Position numbers and translations under genes: made by a program. From positions 1 to 33,311 of the forward strand of contig JAPLOF010000002.1 of the NCBI GenBank assembly GCA_026692665.1: a DNA stretch of 33,311 bases, written 5' to 3'. This DNA is from Planctomycetota bacterium (GTDB lineage: Bacteria > Planctomycetota > UBA1135 > GCA-002686595). Below are positions 25,201 to 33,311 of this stretch, piece by piece (position 1 is the first letter of the stretch; the number at the start of each line of letters is the position of its first letter). The notes below the pieces were generated by a model. The model saw nothing but the letters and a program-made list of their open reading frames with translations, was not told the DNA's origin and ran no database searches.

Positions 25201-25425
25201 CAGGCGCAAAGTGGCTGCCTTCCGTCGGAGGGTCTCCTCCACAACGGGGTCCGGACCCGGGTCTCCTTGGGCCCGCTGGCTGGCGGAGTCCGCTGCCGCC
25301 GCAGATGGGTAGGGGGGTCTCGCCGTCCCCTCGTTCTGCCACTTCCAGCGAGCCAGCCAGAGCACGCCTACGACTAGGACGAGAACCGCCAGAGCTAGGC
25401 CTCGAAGGTAGCTTCTCGATTCCAC
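22258..25425 (-). CDS. Large membrane-anchored protein with carboxypeptidase-regulatory-like repeats
   Basis: A 1055-residue protein with a single N-terminal membrane segment (about 7-25, LALAVLVLVVGVLWL) and no cleavage site, so probably anchored with a large outside domain. Most of it is a string of beta-sandwich-like units of the carboxypeptidase regulatory (CarboxypepD_reg) type. Examples are LRVQVYDAEKVAVAGAEVSV, SGRVTAEGKPVSDFSI and SVRDALTQECIAGAAVQAW, each with G-x-V starts and TDxxGRF-type ends. No catalytic motif is seen. The start is GTG 25425, preceded by GAGG at about 7 nt. It is the last gene of a four-gene operon (7 nt after the small secreted ORF). Its GC content is visibly below that of its neighbours. 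Probably binds a ligand or cell-surface polymer; function unknown. Confidence 0.85.
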   Translation of the reverse strand: MESRSYLRGLALAVLVLVVGVLWLARWKWQNEGTARPPYPSAAAADSASQRAQGDPGPDPVVEETLRRKAATLRLHVVDERGFGVPQTAVSWTVLGETAERNWPWPIESEWDSRTTLATSDADGAVLLVPPTEVDLQPSVIWVSCPGYVAKSIQLQPSSLHDIPTEVVLGSAPTVRVTVLDGARRPLASARVMQRLLLNERGRADLSEERVRAAYALRRESRTDSQGRADLCDLGGRQAIDAVAAGSRTGLWIGMAPDDVELQVLPAFTWLARLESSHPNLMPTTSCVSVYSLAGGRRQLVDAATLDHGATTGARTAPILPGDEYQFELADGAVVPVTVRRPPPVPGEQVLVSIPWTIGLPLRVQVYDAEKVAVAGAEVSVAWNTDDGWQWVSRFSDSRGVAMVESLPAGPLWLVVEKQGFVGHRVELNLQAGFDNQTVLLARGYTLSGRVTAEGKPVSDFSIVHRDVRYPADLTTVDFQDRKDGSFVLDGVPAGERSVFAVSLSYPRSSEQRVTVGPSLDVQLKFDLKPGRLGRGSVRDALTQECIAGAAVQAWTLEDRVRIREFGPIVRTDPTGRFEVPGLAQGEPTAIEIRADGYASEFLEVRGGQDPVNDLGIVAMSRPSAITVRLLVPPDDDVANWLVSLDGTPNIPPRPFSLGGSITFSDLLVGGYSVRLERGGDLAISKNVLTPPASHAVVVFDLTGGRTLEVEVVSDQGSHDLDDCWLQVLGYDDSFSECTVRLQAIPHSGIVRMGSVSERRLHMTVLRGSGETLASRIVSDEERSAQRVVLRIKSDPKSVRIVGPKREPLSDLAVRIGSPKIGWFDTVNSNSAGIVTIDGMSNESIDMSIQRPPQGGGLVRDLRLLDEGTEVVFDTSARLTFQVMDGVEPLSGVRVWIRDGQGLGATFPSLVTGSDGVARGEGYMAQEFQGEIRQVGVWPSTFLVQATTTESPRIVQARRLGSALLKSARSGLALAGVRIQVEAEEFATTVDPWIATGAVTASSPSCTTDLHGQVRLDGLPRGPYRWTVTLEDGTEVGGRFDVLPQRRVDVDVIVP

Positions 25426-25432
25426 TGTGGCC

Positions 25433-25630
25433 TCAGGGACCGAACACCCGTGGAGGCACTACCGTGCCGGGGGGGTGAGGCTGATCGGTTGTGGCCCTTG
25501 CTTGTCCTACCCTGGGTGGGCGAGGAGGTACGCTTGAGGATCCACTGCCTTGCGCGTGAATGGGAACCTTCGCCAGCCCAAGGAGGAGCAACACAGCAAG
25601 CGCGAAGCAACTTCTGCTAGCCCAGTGCAT
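25433..25630 (-). CDS. Short secreted protein (signal peptide plus proline-rich tail)
   Basis: A 65-residue ORF with a clear signal peptide: MHWASRSCFALAVLLLLGLA then cleavage near IHAQG. The mature part is only about 38 residues, rich in Pro, Ser and Arg. The ATG at 25630 overlaps the stop of the TPR-like gene by 14 nt and its stop is 7 nt before the large membrane protein, so it fits the operon. No known family. It may be a small cell-wall or extracellular peptide. Confidence 0.6.
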   Translation of the reverse strand: MHWASRSCFALAVLLLLGLAKVPIHAQGSGSSSVPPRPPRVGQARATTDQPHPPGTVVPPRVFGP

Positions 25631-26558
25631 TGAACAACCTCCCTGCTGACGGCCCTGCCGACTCCTGCACGCGCCGAAGCGTTCGTTCCAGATCTGAGTT
25701 CCAGCCTCGCTTCATCCGGATCGCGTACTTCGAGAATCGCTGGACGTGCTCATCCAGCAAGTCCGCGCGGTCTCCTACCAAGTCTCCTAGGCGTGCCGCT
25801 GCTGCGGTTGCCCTGGGAGTACTCCCGAGTCGCACCGAGAACCACAGAGCTCCAACGTGGGGTGCGACGAGCGATGGGTCTGCACGGATGGCCCTCTCGC
25901 AGGCAGACCAAGCCCAGAGCCAACGGTCCTTGGCTTCCGCAGCTTCGCCGAGGTTCGTCCATGCGAGTGCCTCTGCGCTAGCGGTGGGCGCGAGGCGAAC
26001 CAACTCCCTGAACACCAGGAGGGCCGCATCCGATCGCCCCCCATGCAGGTAGGAGAGTCCGCAGATCATCCGGCCGCTGCAGCTGGGCACAAGTCGGTGA
26101 GCTGCTGCGCACAGGGCTTCAGGGCGGGCGCCAGCCAAATACCCCGGCGAGACGCAACGCTCGACCATGCCAAGCCCATCGGTGTCCGCTTTGAGGTCGA
26201 GGCTCATCTCAAGCACGCGAGACGCATCCCTCGCCAGGCTCGATTCACTAGGCACAGAAACCGAGTAGGTCGCCGTGTGCTTGAGGTAGATCCGATCAGA
26301 ACCTTCATGGCTGGTAGCGACCCGGTGCCAGGCAGCCTGCCGAAGCACGTGAGCACACTCTTCCCGATGGACCGCGAGCAGGTGTCGCTCAGCACGATGG
26401 AAGCCCGAGTCAAGGCTGGACACCGATGTAGCATCGTCCCTCAGAGCTGCACGCCATCTCCCCCGCGGCACGCGCAGCAACACCGAGTCCGGCCGCGCCG
26501 CGATCTCGCGGATCAGTTCCTCGATCTCGGGGCGGAGTTGGATCACGTCACGGACCAT
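25617..26558 (-). CDS. Protein with TPR-like repeats
   Basis: A 313-residue cytosolic protein. Residues about 160-280 hold helix-turn-helix repeats with the TPR pattern (LSYLHGGRSDAALLVFREL, TNLGEAAEAKDRWLWAWSA, then CERAIRADPSL), which bind partner proteins. The N-terminal part (1-140) has no recognisable domain. The ATG at 26558 overlaps the stop of the sigma-like gene by 11 nt, and its stop overlaps the short secreted ORF by 14 nt. I infer an adaptor or regulator of this operon. Confidence 0.78.
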   Translation of the reverse strand: MVRDVIQLRPEIEELIREIAARPDSVLLRVPRGRWRAALRDDATSVSSLDSGFHRAERHLLAVHREECAHVLRQAAWHRVATSHEGSDRIYLKHTATYSVSVPSESSLARDASRVLEMSLDLKADTDGLGMVERCVSPGYLAGARPEALCAAAHRLVPSCSGRMICGLSYLHGGRSDAALLVFRELVRLAPTASAEALAWTNLGEAAEAKDRWLWAWSACERAIRADPSLVAPHVGALWFSVRLGSTPRATAAAARLGDLVGDRADLLDEHVQRFSKYAIRMKRGWNSDLERTLRRVQESAGPSAGRLFNALG

Positions 26559-27174
26559 CGTCCCCTCCTCGTAGCAGTTCGTCGAGATCGAGCTCTTCGC
26601 GGACTCCGAGGGCCCACAGCGCGGTTCGCAGCGCGGCCATCGCGCGTTCGAGCGTCATGCTGTTCGACCTACACCATGTGGCTGGTTCTTGGGCCTCCAG
26701 GATGAGGCCGTGGAATGCAGCGCGGGCGTCGAAGGGCGCGCGGTTGAAGGCGGCGCAGGCGCGGCCCATGAGCGCCGGGTCCATCCCGAGTGTGCTCGCG
26801 ACGAGGAGGAGACGTTCGTCCTCGGGGGGCTCGGGGATCGCGCCGCTCGCGGCGAGTTCGGCGTCCTCCTGGAGGAGCTCTTGCGCGGCCTTGCGGATCT
26901 TCTCGGCGATCCAGACGTCGATCGGGGGAGTGCCGTTGTAGTTGGGGCCGTGGCGGGCGACGTGGGCGGCGGTGCGCAGGTGCAGGCGGTGGATGTCGAG
27001 CAGGACAGCCTGGGATCGCACGCGGAGCTCGCAGCGTGGGCGCAGGCCGAGCGGGTCGCCGTCGACGACTCGCGCGAGGACCTCGCGTGGGGACCGGCCG
27101 GCCAGGACTCTGCTCCACGTAGGCTAGCCGGGAGTCGGGCCCTCAGGAGCAGGCTGGGGAAGAGGTTGGTCCAT
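26548..27174 (-). CDS. Sigma-factor-like protein with an in-frame amber codon
   Basis: A frame that reads as protein over 208 codons except for TAG at codon 17 (27124-27126). Before it is MDQPLPQPAPEGPTPG, after it PTWSRVLAGRSPREVLARVV and on in the same frame. Without read-through, translation could begin only at GTG 27021, leaving 157 residues. The C-terminal part (AFNRAPFDARAAFHGLILEA, then WC, then LERAMAALRTALWAL) has the spacing of a sigma-70 region 4, but the HTH is not clear, so the sigma call is weak. The codons between the TAG and 27021 end mostly in G or C, as in real genes here. It heads an operon with the TPR, small secreted and large membrane protein genes. It could be a pseudogene, an error, or read-through. 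Confidence 0.55.
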
Positions 27175-27586
27175 CGACAGGGACGGAGACCGGCACGCGG
27201 GGAAGTACGTGCTGATGCAAGAGCGTCGCCACGTGTTCGAAGGGTGTCAAGATCTCGCGGTGCAACACGCTGAACTGCCTCCGTGGCGCCGGGGACCGGG
27301 GGCGGAAGCGGGGAGTCGGCCGAGCAGGCGGGAGAATCCCGGTGCCCTGCCCGGTGAGGTCGGACGGGGACTCGGGACCAGCCGTGAATGGGCGCGACGC
27401 CGTGCGAGCGGCGACGGGGTTGGGTGCGTCGGCGTAGGCGGGCGGGTCCGTGTGGGTCGTCGTAACCGTGGATCTACTCCCCGGGGGCGCCCGGTCGGCG
27501 TCCCGGGCGAGTGTCCCCCATGAGCCCGGACAGGAGCGCCATCCATGCTCTCGGTGGCCCGCCGAGCGTCGTCGCAGCGAGGCGCG
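27175..27586. other. Intergenic region between aroK and the sigma-like gene
   Basis: About 410 bp with no gene I can support; open frames here lack domain content and are low complexity (Arg/Pro/Gly). A minus-strand TTGACA at about 27245 could be a -35 for the sigma-like operon but has no good -10. Confidence 0.4.
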
Positions 27587-28144
27587 TCAGCCGCCGGGCT
27601 CCACTGCGAGCCGGTGCATGCTGCGCTCAATCAAGTTGGCGAGTGCGGCCCTTCCGTCGAGACTTGCGGCCTCGATTTCGCTGAACCACGCCTCGCGGCG
27701 GGCCGCGATCTCCGCGACTTCGGCGATCGGGTCTGTGCCGAGCAGCGCCGGCCTCACCGTCGGATCCGCCCGCATCCGCCGCTGCAACTCCTCGACGGGC
27801 ACCTGGAGCCACAGGCACCGCGCGCGCGTCCGCAGCAGCAGGCGGTTCTTGGCGCGCTCCACGACTCCCCCACCGGTCGCCAGCACGAGCGGCTCCGTCC
27901 GCGACAACACGCGCTCCAGCGCGCGCTCCTCCAGGTCTCGAAACCGCGGCTCGCCGTCGGTCGCGAGGATCTCCCCCGCCGGCCGCAGGGCCGCGCTCGC
28001 GCGCAGCGCGGCGTCCTCGCGCGACACCTCCTCGTCGAGGTCCACGAACGCGCGGCCGAGCTTCTCGGCGAGCAGCTTTCCGAGCGTGGTCTTGCCGCTC
28101 GCGCGCAAACCCACGAGTGCGATCGGACGCGGATCGATCGTCAC
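27587..28144 (-). CDS. aroK: Shikimate kinase
   Basis: A 185-residue cytosolic enzyme phosphorylating shikimate with ATP in aromatic amino acid synthesis. The P-loop is GLRASGKT (12-19), then FVDLDEEV (shikimate-binding Asp), ATDGEPRFRDLEERAL, the ATGGGVV glycine motif, and a lid with RMRADPTVRPAL. Length is typical. GTG 28144 overlaps the stop of the fusion gene (GTGA), so the two pathway genes are co-translated; the frame upstream is only a shadow of that gene. Confidence 0.95.
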   Translation of the reverse strand: MTIDPRPIALVGLRASGKTTLGKLLAEKLGRAFVDLDEEVSREDAALRASAALRPAGEILATDGEPRFRDLEERALERVLSRTEPLVLATGGGVVERAKNRLLLRTRARCLWLQVPVEELQRRMRADPTVRPALLGTDPIAEVAEIAARREAWFSEIEAASLDGRAALANLIERSMHRLAVEPGG

Positions 28145-29634
28145 GGGCCGTCCTCCGCCAGCGCACGCGCGAGTTCGACCCGCATCGACTCGGCTGGCGC
28201 GTCGGCGTCGGTGAATGCGGTGAACTGGGCGATGGCCTGCTCCAGGAACCACTCGCGGCCTTCGATCGTCCGTGCGCCGATCGCGCGGGCGGCGGCGAGC
28301 AGCGGCGTCTCGGCGGGGCGGTACACGGCGTCGAGCACGAGCGAGCCTTCGCGCAGCGCGCTCGCGGGCACGGCCATCGCGCCGGGGTGCGCGCGCGAGC
28401 CGAGCGGTGTCGTGTTCACGAGCACGTCGTGCGGGATCGAGTGCAGGTCGTCGACCGTACAGGCTTCGGCGCCGAACTCGCGGGCGAGCGCGTCGCGCTT
28501 GGCTGCGTCGCGGCCGGTCACCACGAGGCACGCGCCTTGGAGCGCGTGCAGCGCGGCGCGCGCGGCGCCGCCGGTTCCCACCACCGCGGCGACGACGCTC
28601 GTGAGCGGCTGGTCGGTGTCGTGCAGCGCGCGCAGGATGCAGGTGCGCACGGCGCTCGCGTCGGTGTTCGAGGCGCGCCAGCCGTCTTCCGTGCGCAGCA
28701 GCGTGTTCGCGGCGCCGCAGGCGATGACGGCGTCGTCGCGCGAAGTCGCGAGGCGCGCGGCTTCGGCCTTGAAGGGCATCGTCACGGAGAGGCCGTGCAC
28801 GCCTACGTCGGCGCACAGCGCGAGGAACGCGTCGAACTCGGCCGGCTCGAACGCGACGTAGACGGCGTCGATGCCCGCGCAGCGCAGCGCGGCGCCGTGC
28901 AGGCGCGGCGACAGCGACGCGCCCACGGGGCGGCCGACGACGCCCAGGATGCGCGTCGCGGGACTCGCCCCGCCGGCGGGCCACATGGCGCACAGCTGGT
29001 CGGCTTCGAGCTGGCCGGGTGCCGTCGCGCCGCCGCCGGTGCCGCGTGCGGGCGCGGAGTAGGTGGCGAGCGAGCCGAAGACGGGGGCGAGTGCGCGCGT
29101 GAAGCTGCCGGCGGCGCCGCTCGCGAACGCGGCGATCGGGCGCCCGGCGCGCGCGCGTGACCGGGCGAGACGCAGCACGCGCAGGCCGTCCTCGGCGCAG
29201 GTCGCGTGCGTCACGAGCTTGACGCGGTCGGCCGGACCCGCGACGCGCTCGACCTCTGCGACCAGCGCCTCGAGGTCGGGTGGCGTCCCGTCGAGCACGT
29301 GCCGCGACACGACCCGCCGCGCGCGAAGAGGCCCCAGATCGCGCGCCAGCGTCCAGGGCACGTCGATCCAGGCCGCGCCGGCCTCGCTCGCCCGGCGCAG
29401 GAGGGCCAGTCGGTCGGCGTCGGAGCCGGAGAAGGAACCGTACGCCTCGGGGCCATTCACGGCCGCGAGCACGGGGCGCGGCAGCGATGCGAAGGCGCGG
29501 GCCAGGTCTTCCGTCGTCGCGCTGGCGCAGGCGTCGAGGCGCAGCTCGAGCACGTCCGCGTAGGGCGCCTGCTCGCGAGCCAGCGCCGCCAGCGCGTCCA
29601 GGTTCCCCGCGAGGTTCGAGACGACGAGATCCAT
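28141..29634 (-). CDS. aroDE: Bifunctional 3-dehydroquinate dehydratase / shikimate dehydrogenase
   Basis: A 497-residue fusion catalysing the third and fourth steps of the shikimate pathway. Residues 1-215 are a type I dehydroquinase: DVLELRLD (E30, D34), VVSRHVLDG (catalytic His112), VKLVTHA (Schiff-base Lys139), and TYSAPARGTGGGATAPGQL. Residues about 228-497 are AroE: VGRPVGASLSPRLHG (shikimate binding), GLSVTMPFK (Lys289), SNTD (323-325), the NADPH loop VVGTGGAARAA (351-361), and VNTTPLGS. All catalytic residues are kept. ATG 29634 starts right at the first strand; upstream in-frame ATGs (29715, 29823) would add an unlikely tail. It overlaps aroK and is divergent from sdhC. Such fusions are known in plants and some bacteria. 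Confidence 0.94.
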   Translation of the reverse strand: MDLVVSNLAGNLDALAALAREQAPYADVLELRLDACASATTEDLARAFASLPRPVLAAVNGPEAYGSFSGSDADRLALLRRASEAGAAWIDVPWTLARDLGPLRARRVVSRHVLDGTPPDLEALVAEVERVAGPADRVKLVTHATCAEDGLRVLRLARSRARAGRPIAAFASGAAGSFTRALAPVFGSLATYSAPARGTGGGATAPGQLEADQLCAMWPAGGASPATRILGVVGRPVGASLSPRLHGAALRCAGIDAVYVAFEPAEFDAFLALCADVGVHGLSVTMPFKAEAARLATSRDDAVIACGAANTLLRTEDGWRASNTDASAVRTCILRALHDTDQPLTSVVAAVVGTGGAARAALHALQGACLVVTGRDAAKRDALAREFGAEACTVDDLHSIPHDVLVNTTPLGSRAHPGAMAVPASALREGSLVLDAVYRPAETPLLAAARAIGARTIEGREWFLEQAIAQFTAFTDADAPAESMRVELARALAEDGP

Positions 29635-29644
29635 CGGGAGATCC

Positions 29645-29673
29645 GGATCGGGAGCGCTCTCGGAGAGCGATCC
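29645..29673. promoter_or_regulatory. Dyad between aroDE and sdhC
   Basis: CGCTCTC-G-GAGAGCG (29655-29669), with outer GGATCG and CGATCC, forms a dyad with a 4-nt asymmetry. It lies in the divergent aroDE/sdhC promoter region and might be an operator; no evidence beyond symmetry. Confidence 0.3.
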
Positions 29674-29801
29674 GCGAGGGGCGCGATGCGTGATTCCGGC
29701 GCGCTCGCGCGGCATGATGTTGGGATTCTGACTCTCCGCTGTCCAGCCGCTCGTACGGTCCTGACAGAAGCCCCCCGTCCCCCGACATCGCCCACGCACC
29801 C

Positions 29802-30515
29802 ATGAGCGTCCAGGCCCAGCCAACCGCCGCCACGGCGGCGCGCACGACGAACCAGGCCACGAGCACGATCGGACTCAAGGTCGTCATGGCCGTGACCGGA
29901 CTCGCGCTGTTCGGGTTCGTGATCGGTCACATGCTCGGGAACTTGCAGGTGTACCTGCCGCGCGGCGTCGACGGCGTGTGGGCGCTCGACGCCTACGGCA
30001 AGTTCCTGCGCGAGCTCGGGCACGGCGGCGGGATCTGGGTCGCGCGCGCGGGCCTGCTGGCGGCGCTCGTCCTCCACTTGGGCGCGGCGTGGGCGCTCAC
30101 GCGGCGATCCTGGGCGGCGCGGCCCGTCAAGTACCGGCAGTGGAACGCCAAGCAGTCGACGTACGCGTCGCGCACGATGCGCGTCTCGGGGCCGCTGATC
30201 TTCCTCTTCGTCGTCTACCACCTCATGCACCTGACGTGGGGCAACGTCCACCACGACTACCGCGTCGGCGCCGTGCACCACAACGTGACGACGGGCCTGG
30301 CGCAGCCGCTGGCCGCCGGCGTGTACGTCGTCGCGATGCTCGCGCTCGGGATCCACCTCTACCACGGGATCTGGAGCCTCCTGCAGACGCTCGGCTTGTC
30401 GCAACCGCGCTACGAGAACCTGCGCCGCGGCGCGGCGGGCGCGCTCGCGGCGCTCGTCGTCGTCGGCAACGTGTCCATCCCGATCGCAGCCCTCGCTGGC
30501 TGGCTCCCTGCCTGA
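29802..30515 (+). CDS. sdhC: Succinate dehydrogenase cytochrome b558 subunit
   Basis: A 237-residue integral membrane subunit that anchors SDH and holds haem for electron transfer to quinone. About five hydrophobic segments are visible: [19 protein letters not shown] (28-46), [15 protein letters not shown] (about 85-99), a segment with [17 protein letters not shown], one with [18 protein letters not shown], and a last one with [21 protein letters not shown]. Histidines that could bind haem occur in GHML, VLHLG, YHLMH and GIHLYHG. This matches the single-anchor b558 type (di-haem, as in Bacillus and Bacteroidetes) rather than the SdhC/SdhD pair; no sdhD is present. sdhA follows after 10 nt. 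Confidence 0.93.
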   Translation: MSVQAQPTAATAARTTNQATSTIGLKVVMAVTGLALFGFVIGHMLGNLQVYLPRGVDGVWALDAYGKFLRELGHGGGIWVARAGLLAALVLHLGAAWALTRRSWAARPVKYRQWNAKQSTYASRTMRVSGPLIFLFVVYHLMHLTWGNVHHDYRVGAVHHNVTTGLAQPLAAGVYVVAMLALGIHLYHGIWSLLQTLGLSQPRYENLRRGAAGALAALVVVGNVSIPIAALAGWLPA

Positions 30516-30525
30516 GGCGCACACC

Positions 30526-32439
30526 ATGAAACTCGACGCCAAGATCCCCGCCGGTCCCATCGAGAAGAAGTGGGAGCAGCACCAGCTCGACATGAAGCTG
30601 GTCAACCCCGCGAACAAGCGGAAGTACAAGGTCCTCGTCGTCGGCACCGGCCTCGCCGGCGCGTCGGCGGCCGCGACCATGGCCGAGCTCGGCTACCAGG
30701 TCAGCGCGTTCTGCTTCCAGGACAGCCCGCGGCGCGCGCACTCGATCGCGGCGCAGGGCGGCATCAACGCCGCGAAGAACTACCAGAACGACGGCGACAG
30801 CGTGTACCGCCTGTTCTACGACACGGTGAAGGGCGGCGACTTCCGCGCGCGCGAGGCCAACGTGTACCGGCTCGCGCAGACGTCGGTGAAGATCATCGAC
30901 CAGTGCGTCGCGCAGGGCGTGCCGTTCGCCCGAGAGTACGGCGGCTTGCTCGCGAACCGGAGCTTCGGCGGCGCGCAGGTCAGCCGCACGTTCTACGCGC
31001 GCGGACAGACGGGGCAGCAGCTGCTGCTGGGCGCGTACTCGGCGCTCGAGCGCATGGTCGGGCAGGGCCGCGTGCAGATGCACTCGCGCCACGAGATGCT
31101 CGAGCTGATCGTCGTCTCCGGCGTCGCGCGCGGCATCGTCACGCGCGACCTCGTGACGGGCGAAGTGCGCTCGCACCTCGGCGACGCGGTCGTGCTCGCC
31201 ACCGGCGGCTACGGCAACGTGTTCTACCTCTCGACGAACGCCAAGGGCTGCAACACGACGGCCAACTGGCGCGCGTACAAGAAGGGCGCGGCGTTCGCGA
31301 ACCCCTGCTACACGCAGATCCACCCCACGTGCATCCCGGTCAGCGGCGACTACCAGTCGAAGCTGACCCTGATGAGCGAATCGCTGCGGAACGACGGACG
31401 CATCTGGGTCCCCAAGAAGCAGGGCGACAAGCGCGCCGCGCACGAGATCCCCGAGGAGGAGCGCGACTACTACCTGGAGCGCAAGTACCCGAGCTACGGC
31501 AACCTCGCGCCGCGCGACATCGCCTCGCGCGCGGCCAAGGAGGCCTGCGACGCGGGCCGCGGAGTCGGCAAGACCGGGCTCGGCGTGTACCTCGACTTCG
31601 CCGCCTCGATCCAGCGTCTCGGCGAGAGCGCGATCCGCGAGCGCAACGGCAACCTGTTCGAGAGGTACCAGCGCATCACGGACGACAACCCCTACAAGAT
31701 GCCGATGCGCATCTTCCCCGCCGTGCACTACACGATGGGCGGGTTGTGGGTGGATTACGACCTGATGAGCACGATCCCGGGTCTGCACGTGATCGGCGAG
31801 GCGAACTTCTCCGACCACGGCGCGAACCGGCTGGGCGCGAGCGCGCTCATGCAGGGCCTCGCGGACGGGTACTTCATCCTGCCGTACACGATCGGGAACT
31901 GGCTCGCGACGGCGAAGCTCGAGAAGGTCACGGCGGATCACCCCGAGGTCAAGGCGGCGGAGAAGGCGGTGGCGACGCGCACGGAGAAGCTGCTCGCCGT
32001 GAAGGGCAAGCGCACCGCCGCGTCGTTCCACCGCGAGCTGGGCAAGATCATCTGGGGCGAGTGCGGCATGGCGCGCAGCGCGAGCGGACTGAAGAAGGCG
32101 CTGCAGCGCCTGCCCGAGTTGCGCCAGGAATTCTGGAGCGACGTCCACGTCCCGGGCGCGGGTTCGAGCGTGAACCAGTCGCTCGAGATGGCCGGCCGCG
32201 TGGCCGACTTCATCGAGCTCGGCGAGCTCATGTGCCTCGACGCGCTGGAGCGCGAGGAGTCGTGCGGCGGCCACTTCCGCACCGAGCACCAGACCGAGGA
32301 CGGCGAGGCGAAGCGCGACGACGAGCGCTTCTGCCACGTGGCCGCGTGGGAGTACGCGGGCGACGGCAAGAAGCCGATCCGCAACGTCGAGCCCCTGCAG
32401 TTCGAGTTCACGCACCTCGCGACCCGGAGCTACAAGTGA
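30526..32439 (+). CDS. sdhA: Succinate dehydrogenase flavoprotein subunit
   Basis: A 637-residue catalytic subunit oxidising succinate to fumarate. FAD-binding [12 protein letters not shown] (38-49), the covalent FAD histidine in [16 protein letters not shown] (H72), and active-site regions [23 protein letters not shown] and [18 protein letters not shown]. Its length and the single-anchor partner fit the B-type enzyme of Bacteroidetes-like and planctomycete complexes. Its TGA overlaps the sdhB ATG (TGATG), implying coupled translation. Confidence 0.97.
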   Translation: MKLDAKIPAGPIEKKWEQHQLDMKLVNPANKRKYKVLVVGTGLAGASAAATMAELGYQVSAFCFQDSPRRAHSIAAQGGINAAKNYQNDGDSVYRLFYDTVKGGDFRAREANVYRLAQTSVKIIDQCVAQGVPFAREYGGLLANRSFGGAQVSRTFYARGQTGQQLLLGAYSALERMVGQGRVQMHSRHEMLELIVVSGVARGIVTRDLVTGEVRSHLGDAVVLATGGYGNVFYLSTNAKGCNTTANWRAYKKGAAFANPCYTQIHPTCIPVSGDYQSKLTLMSESLRNDGRIWVPKKQGDKRAAHEIPEEERDYYLERKYPSYGNLAPRDIASRAAKEACDAGRGVGKTGLGVYLDFAASIQRLGESAIRERNGNLFERYQRITDDNPYKMPMRIFPAVHYTMGGLWVDYDLMSTIPGLHVIGEANFSDHGANRLGASALMQGLADGYFILPYTIGNWLATAKLEKVTADHPEVKAAEKAVATRTEKLLAVKGKRTAASFHRELGKIIWGECGMARSASGLKKALQRLPELRQEFWSDVHVPGAGSSVNQSLEMAGRVADFIELGELMCLDALEREESCGGHFRTEHQTEDGEAKRDDERFCHVAAWEYAGDGKKPIRNVEPLQFEFTHLATRSYK

Positions 32440-33221
32440 TGAAGATCAAGCTGAACGTCTGGCGCCAGAAGGACGCGGCCGACGCGGGTTCCTTCGAGAC
32501 GTACGACGCCGCCGACGTGAGCGAGGACATGTCGTTCCTCGAGATGCTCGACGTCGTGAACGAGCGGCTGACGCTCGAAGGCAAGGAGCCGATCGCGTTC
32601 GACCACGACTGCCGCGAGGGCATCTGCGGCTCGTGCGGCGTCGTGATCGACGGTCGCCCGCACGGCCCGAAGGAACGCACGACGACGTGCCAGCTGCACA
32701 TGCGCAGCTTCCCGAACGGCGCGGAGATCACGCTCGAGCCCTGGCGCGCGGGCGCTTTCCCGGTCGTGAAGGACCTCGTGGTCGACCGCTCGGCCTTCGA
32801 CCGCATCATCGCCGCCGGCGGCTTCATCAGCGCGCCGACCGGCTGCGCGGTCGACGGCAACGCGATGCCGATCGAGAAGGAGAACGCGGACCTGGCGATG
32901 GACGCGGCCGCGTGCATCGGCTGCGGCGCGTGCGTGGCAGCGTGCCCGAACGCGTCGGCGATGCTGTTCACCGCGGCCAAGGTGTCGCAGCTGTCACTCT
33001 TGCCTCAGGGCCAGCCCGAGCGCTGGCGCCGCGTGCGCGCAATGGTCGCGACGATGGACCAGGAGGGCTTCGGCTCGTGCACGAACCACGGCGAGTGCAT
33101 GGCCGCGTGTCCGAAGGCGATCCCGATCGATCACATCGCGCGGATGAACCGTGACTGGCTGAAGGCGAGCCTGCGCGATGGACGCCGCGTGGCGACGTCG
33201 GGCGACAGCGCGGCGGGTTGA
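32439..33221 (+). CDS. sdhB: Succinate dehydrogenase iron-sulfur subunit
   Basis: A 260-residue electron-transfer subunit. [2Fe-2S] cysteines in [10 protein letters not shown] (C58, C63, C66) plus C84, [4Fe-4S] in [12 protein letters not shown] (C159, C162, C165, C169), and [3Fe-4S] cysteines C214, C220 and C224 in [12 protein letters not shown]. The ATG overlaps the sdhA stop as TGATG. It ends the sdhCAB operon, followed by a long palindrome. Confidence 0.97.
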   Translation: MKIKLNVWRQKDAADAGSFETYDAADVSEDMSFLEMLDVVNERLTLEGKEPIAFDHDCREGICGSCGVVIDGRPHGPKERTTTCQLHMRSFPNGAEITLEPWRAGAFPVVKDLVVDRSAFDRIIAAGGFISAPTGCAVDGNAMPIEKENADLAMDAAACIGCGACVAACPNASAMLFTAAKVSQLSLLPQGQPERWRRVRAMVATMDQEGFGSCTNHGECMAACPKAIPIDHIARMNRDWLKASLRDGRRVATSGDSAAG

Positions 33222-33254
33222 CGTCGGCGGTACGGAGCCAGGCACAACTCCGCC

Positions 33255-33311
33255 GTTTTCGCCCGCGGCGACCCAGCGCGCGTTGCACGCTGGGTCGCCG
33301 CGGGCGAAAAC
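33255..33311. terminator. 24-bp perfect palindrome downstream of sdhB
   Basis: Left arm 33255-33278 and right arm 33288-33311 pair perfectly over 24 bp around a 9-nt loop (CGCGTTGCA). The outer pairs are TTTT before and AAAA after the GC core, the reverse of a usual intrinsic terminator. It sits 33 bp after the sdhB stop and ends at the window edge, so what follows is unseen. Terminator role is likely by position; other roles are possible. Confidence 0.6.

Noticed and set aside
27247..27630. Minus-strand 127-residue open frame in the gap beside aroK
   Set aside because: Low-complexity Pro/Arg/Thr composition, overlaps aroK, no domain or ribosome site.
30223..32415. Minus-strand open frame of 730 codons opposite sdhA
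   Set aside because: Antisense shadow; sdhA is unmistakable on the plus strand.

Overview
The window reads as chromosomal DNA from a high-GC bacterium, most likely a planctomycete (Planctomycetota). Three things point there. A secreted endonuclease carries a Cys-rich C-terminal module of a kind I associate with planctomycete secreted proteins. The annotated type I dehydroquinase and shikimate dehydrogenase are fused. Many starts lack a clear Shine-Dalgarno sequence. The lineage is an inference; no rRNA is present to settle it.

Layout, left to right. A Ser/Thr protein kinase is cut by the left edge (minus). A tightly overlapping plus-strand operon at 1230-5339 encodes a small integrase-arm-like protein, a MoxR-type AAA+ ATPase, an unknown protein and a metallopeptidase-like/VWA protein. 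A divergent S-adenosylmethionine synthetase follows at 5596-6780, preceded by palindromes and a 10-bp tandem repeat.

The centre (6860-17937) is a defence island built around DNA phosphorothioation. Reading the minus strand from 16712 there is an excisionase-like HTH protein, a DUF4007 protein (SspB-like), a 1179-residue P-loop ATPase (SspC-like) and a PAPS-reductase-like ATP pyrophosphatase (SspD/DndC-like), all joined by ATGA overlaps. Then comes a lower-GC module: a small or frameshifted ORF, a GIY-YIG-like nuclease, a DGQHR (DndB-like) protein and an SF2 helicase. Divergent to the operon is an HNH endonuclease whose N-terminus resembles the sulfur-binding domain of ScoMcrA-type enzymes, which cut phosphorothioated DNA. 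No cysteine desulfurase (SspA/DndA) and no SspE are visible. My reading is that SspBCD writes single-strand phosphorothioates, while the GIY-YIG/DGQHR/helicase trio and the HNH enzyme are candidate readers or effectors.

Right of the island are a MerR-family regulator with a leaderless-looking promoter and operator, a VWA protein, an initiator tRNA-fMet (minus) with promoter and terminator, and the secreted EndA/NucM-like nuclease. Next is a minus-strand four-gene operon of lower GC (22258-27174): a sigma-like protein with an in-frame amber codon, a TPR-like protein, a tiny secreted protein and a 1055-residue membrane-anchored protein. The window ends with housekeeping genes: aroDE fusion and aroK (minus), then sdhCAB (plus) closed by a 24-bp perfect palindrome.
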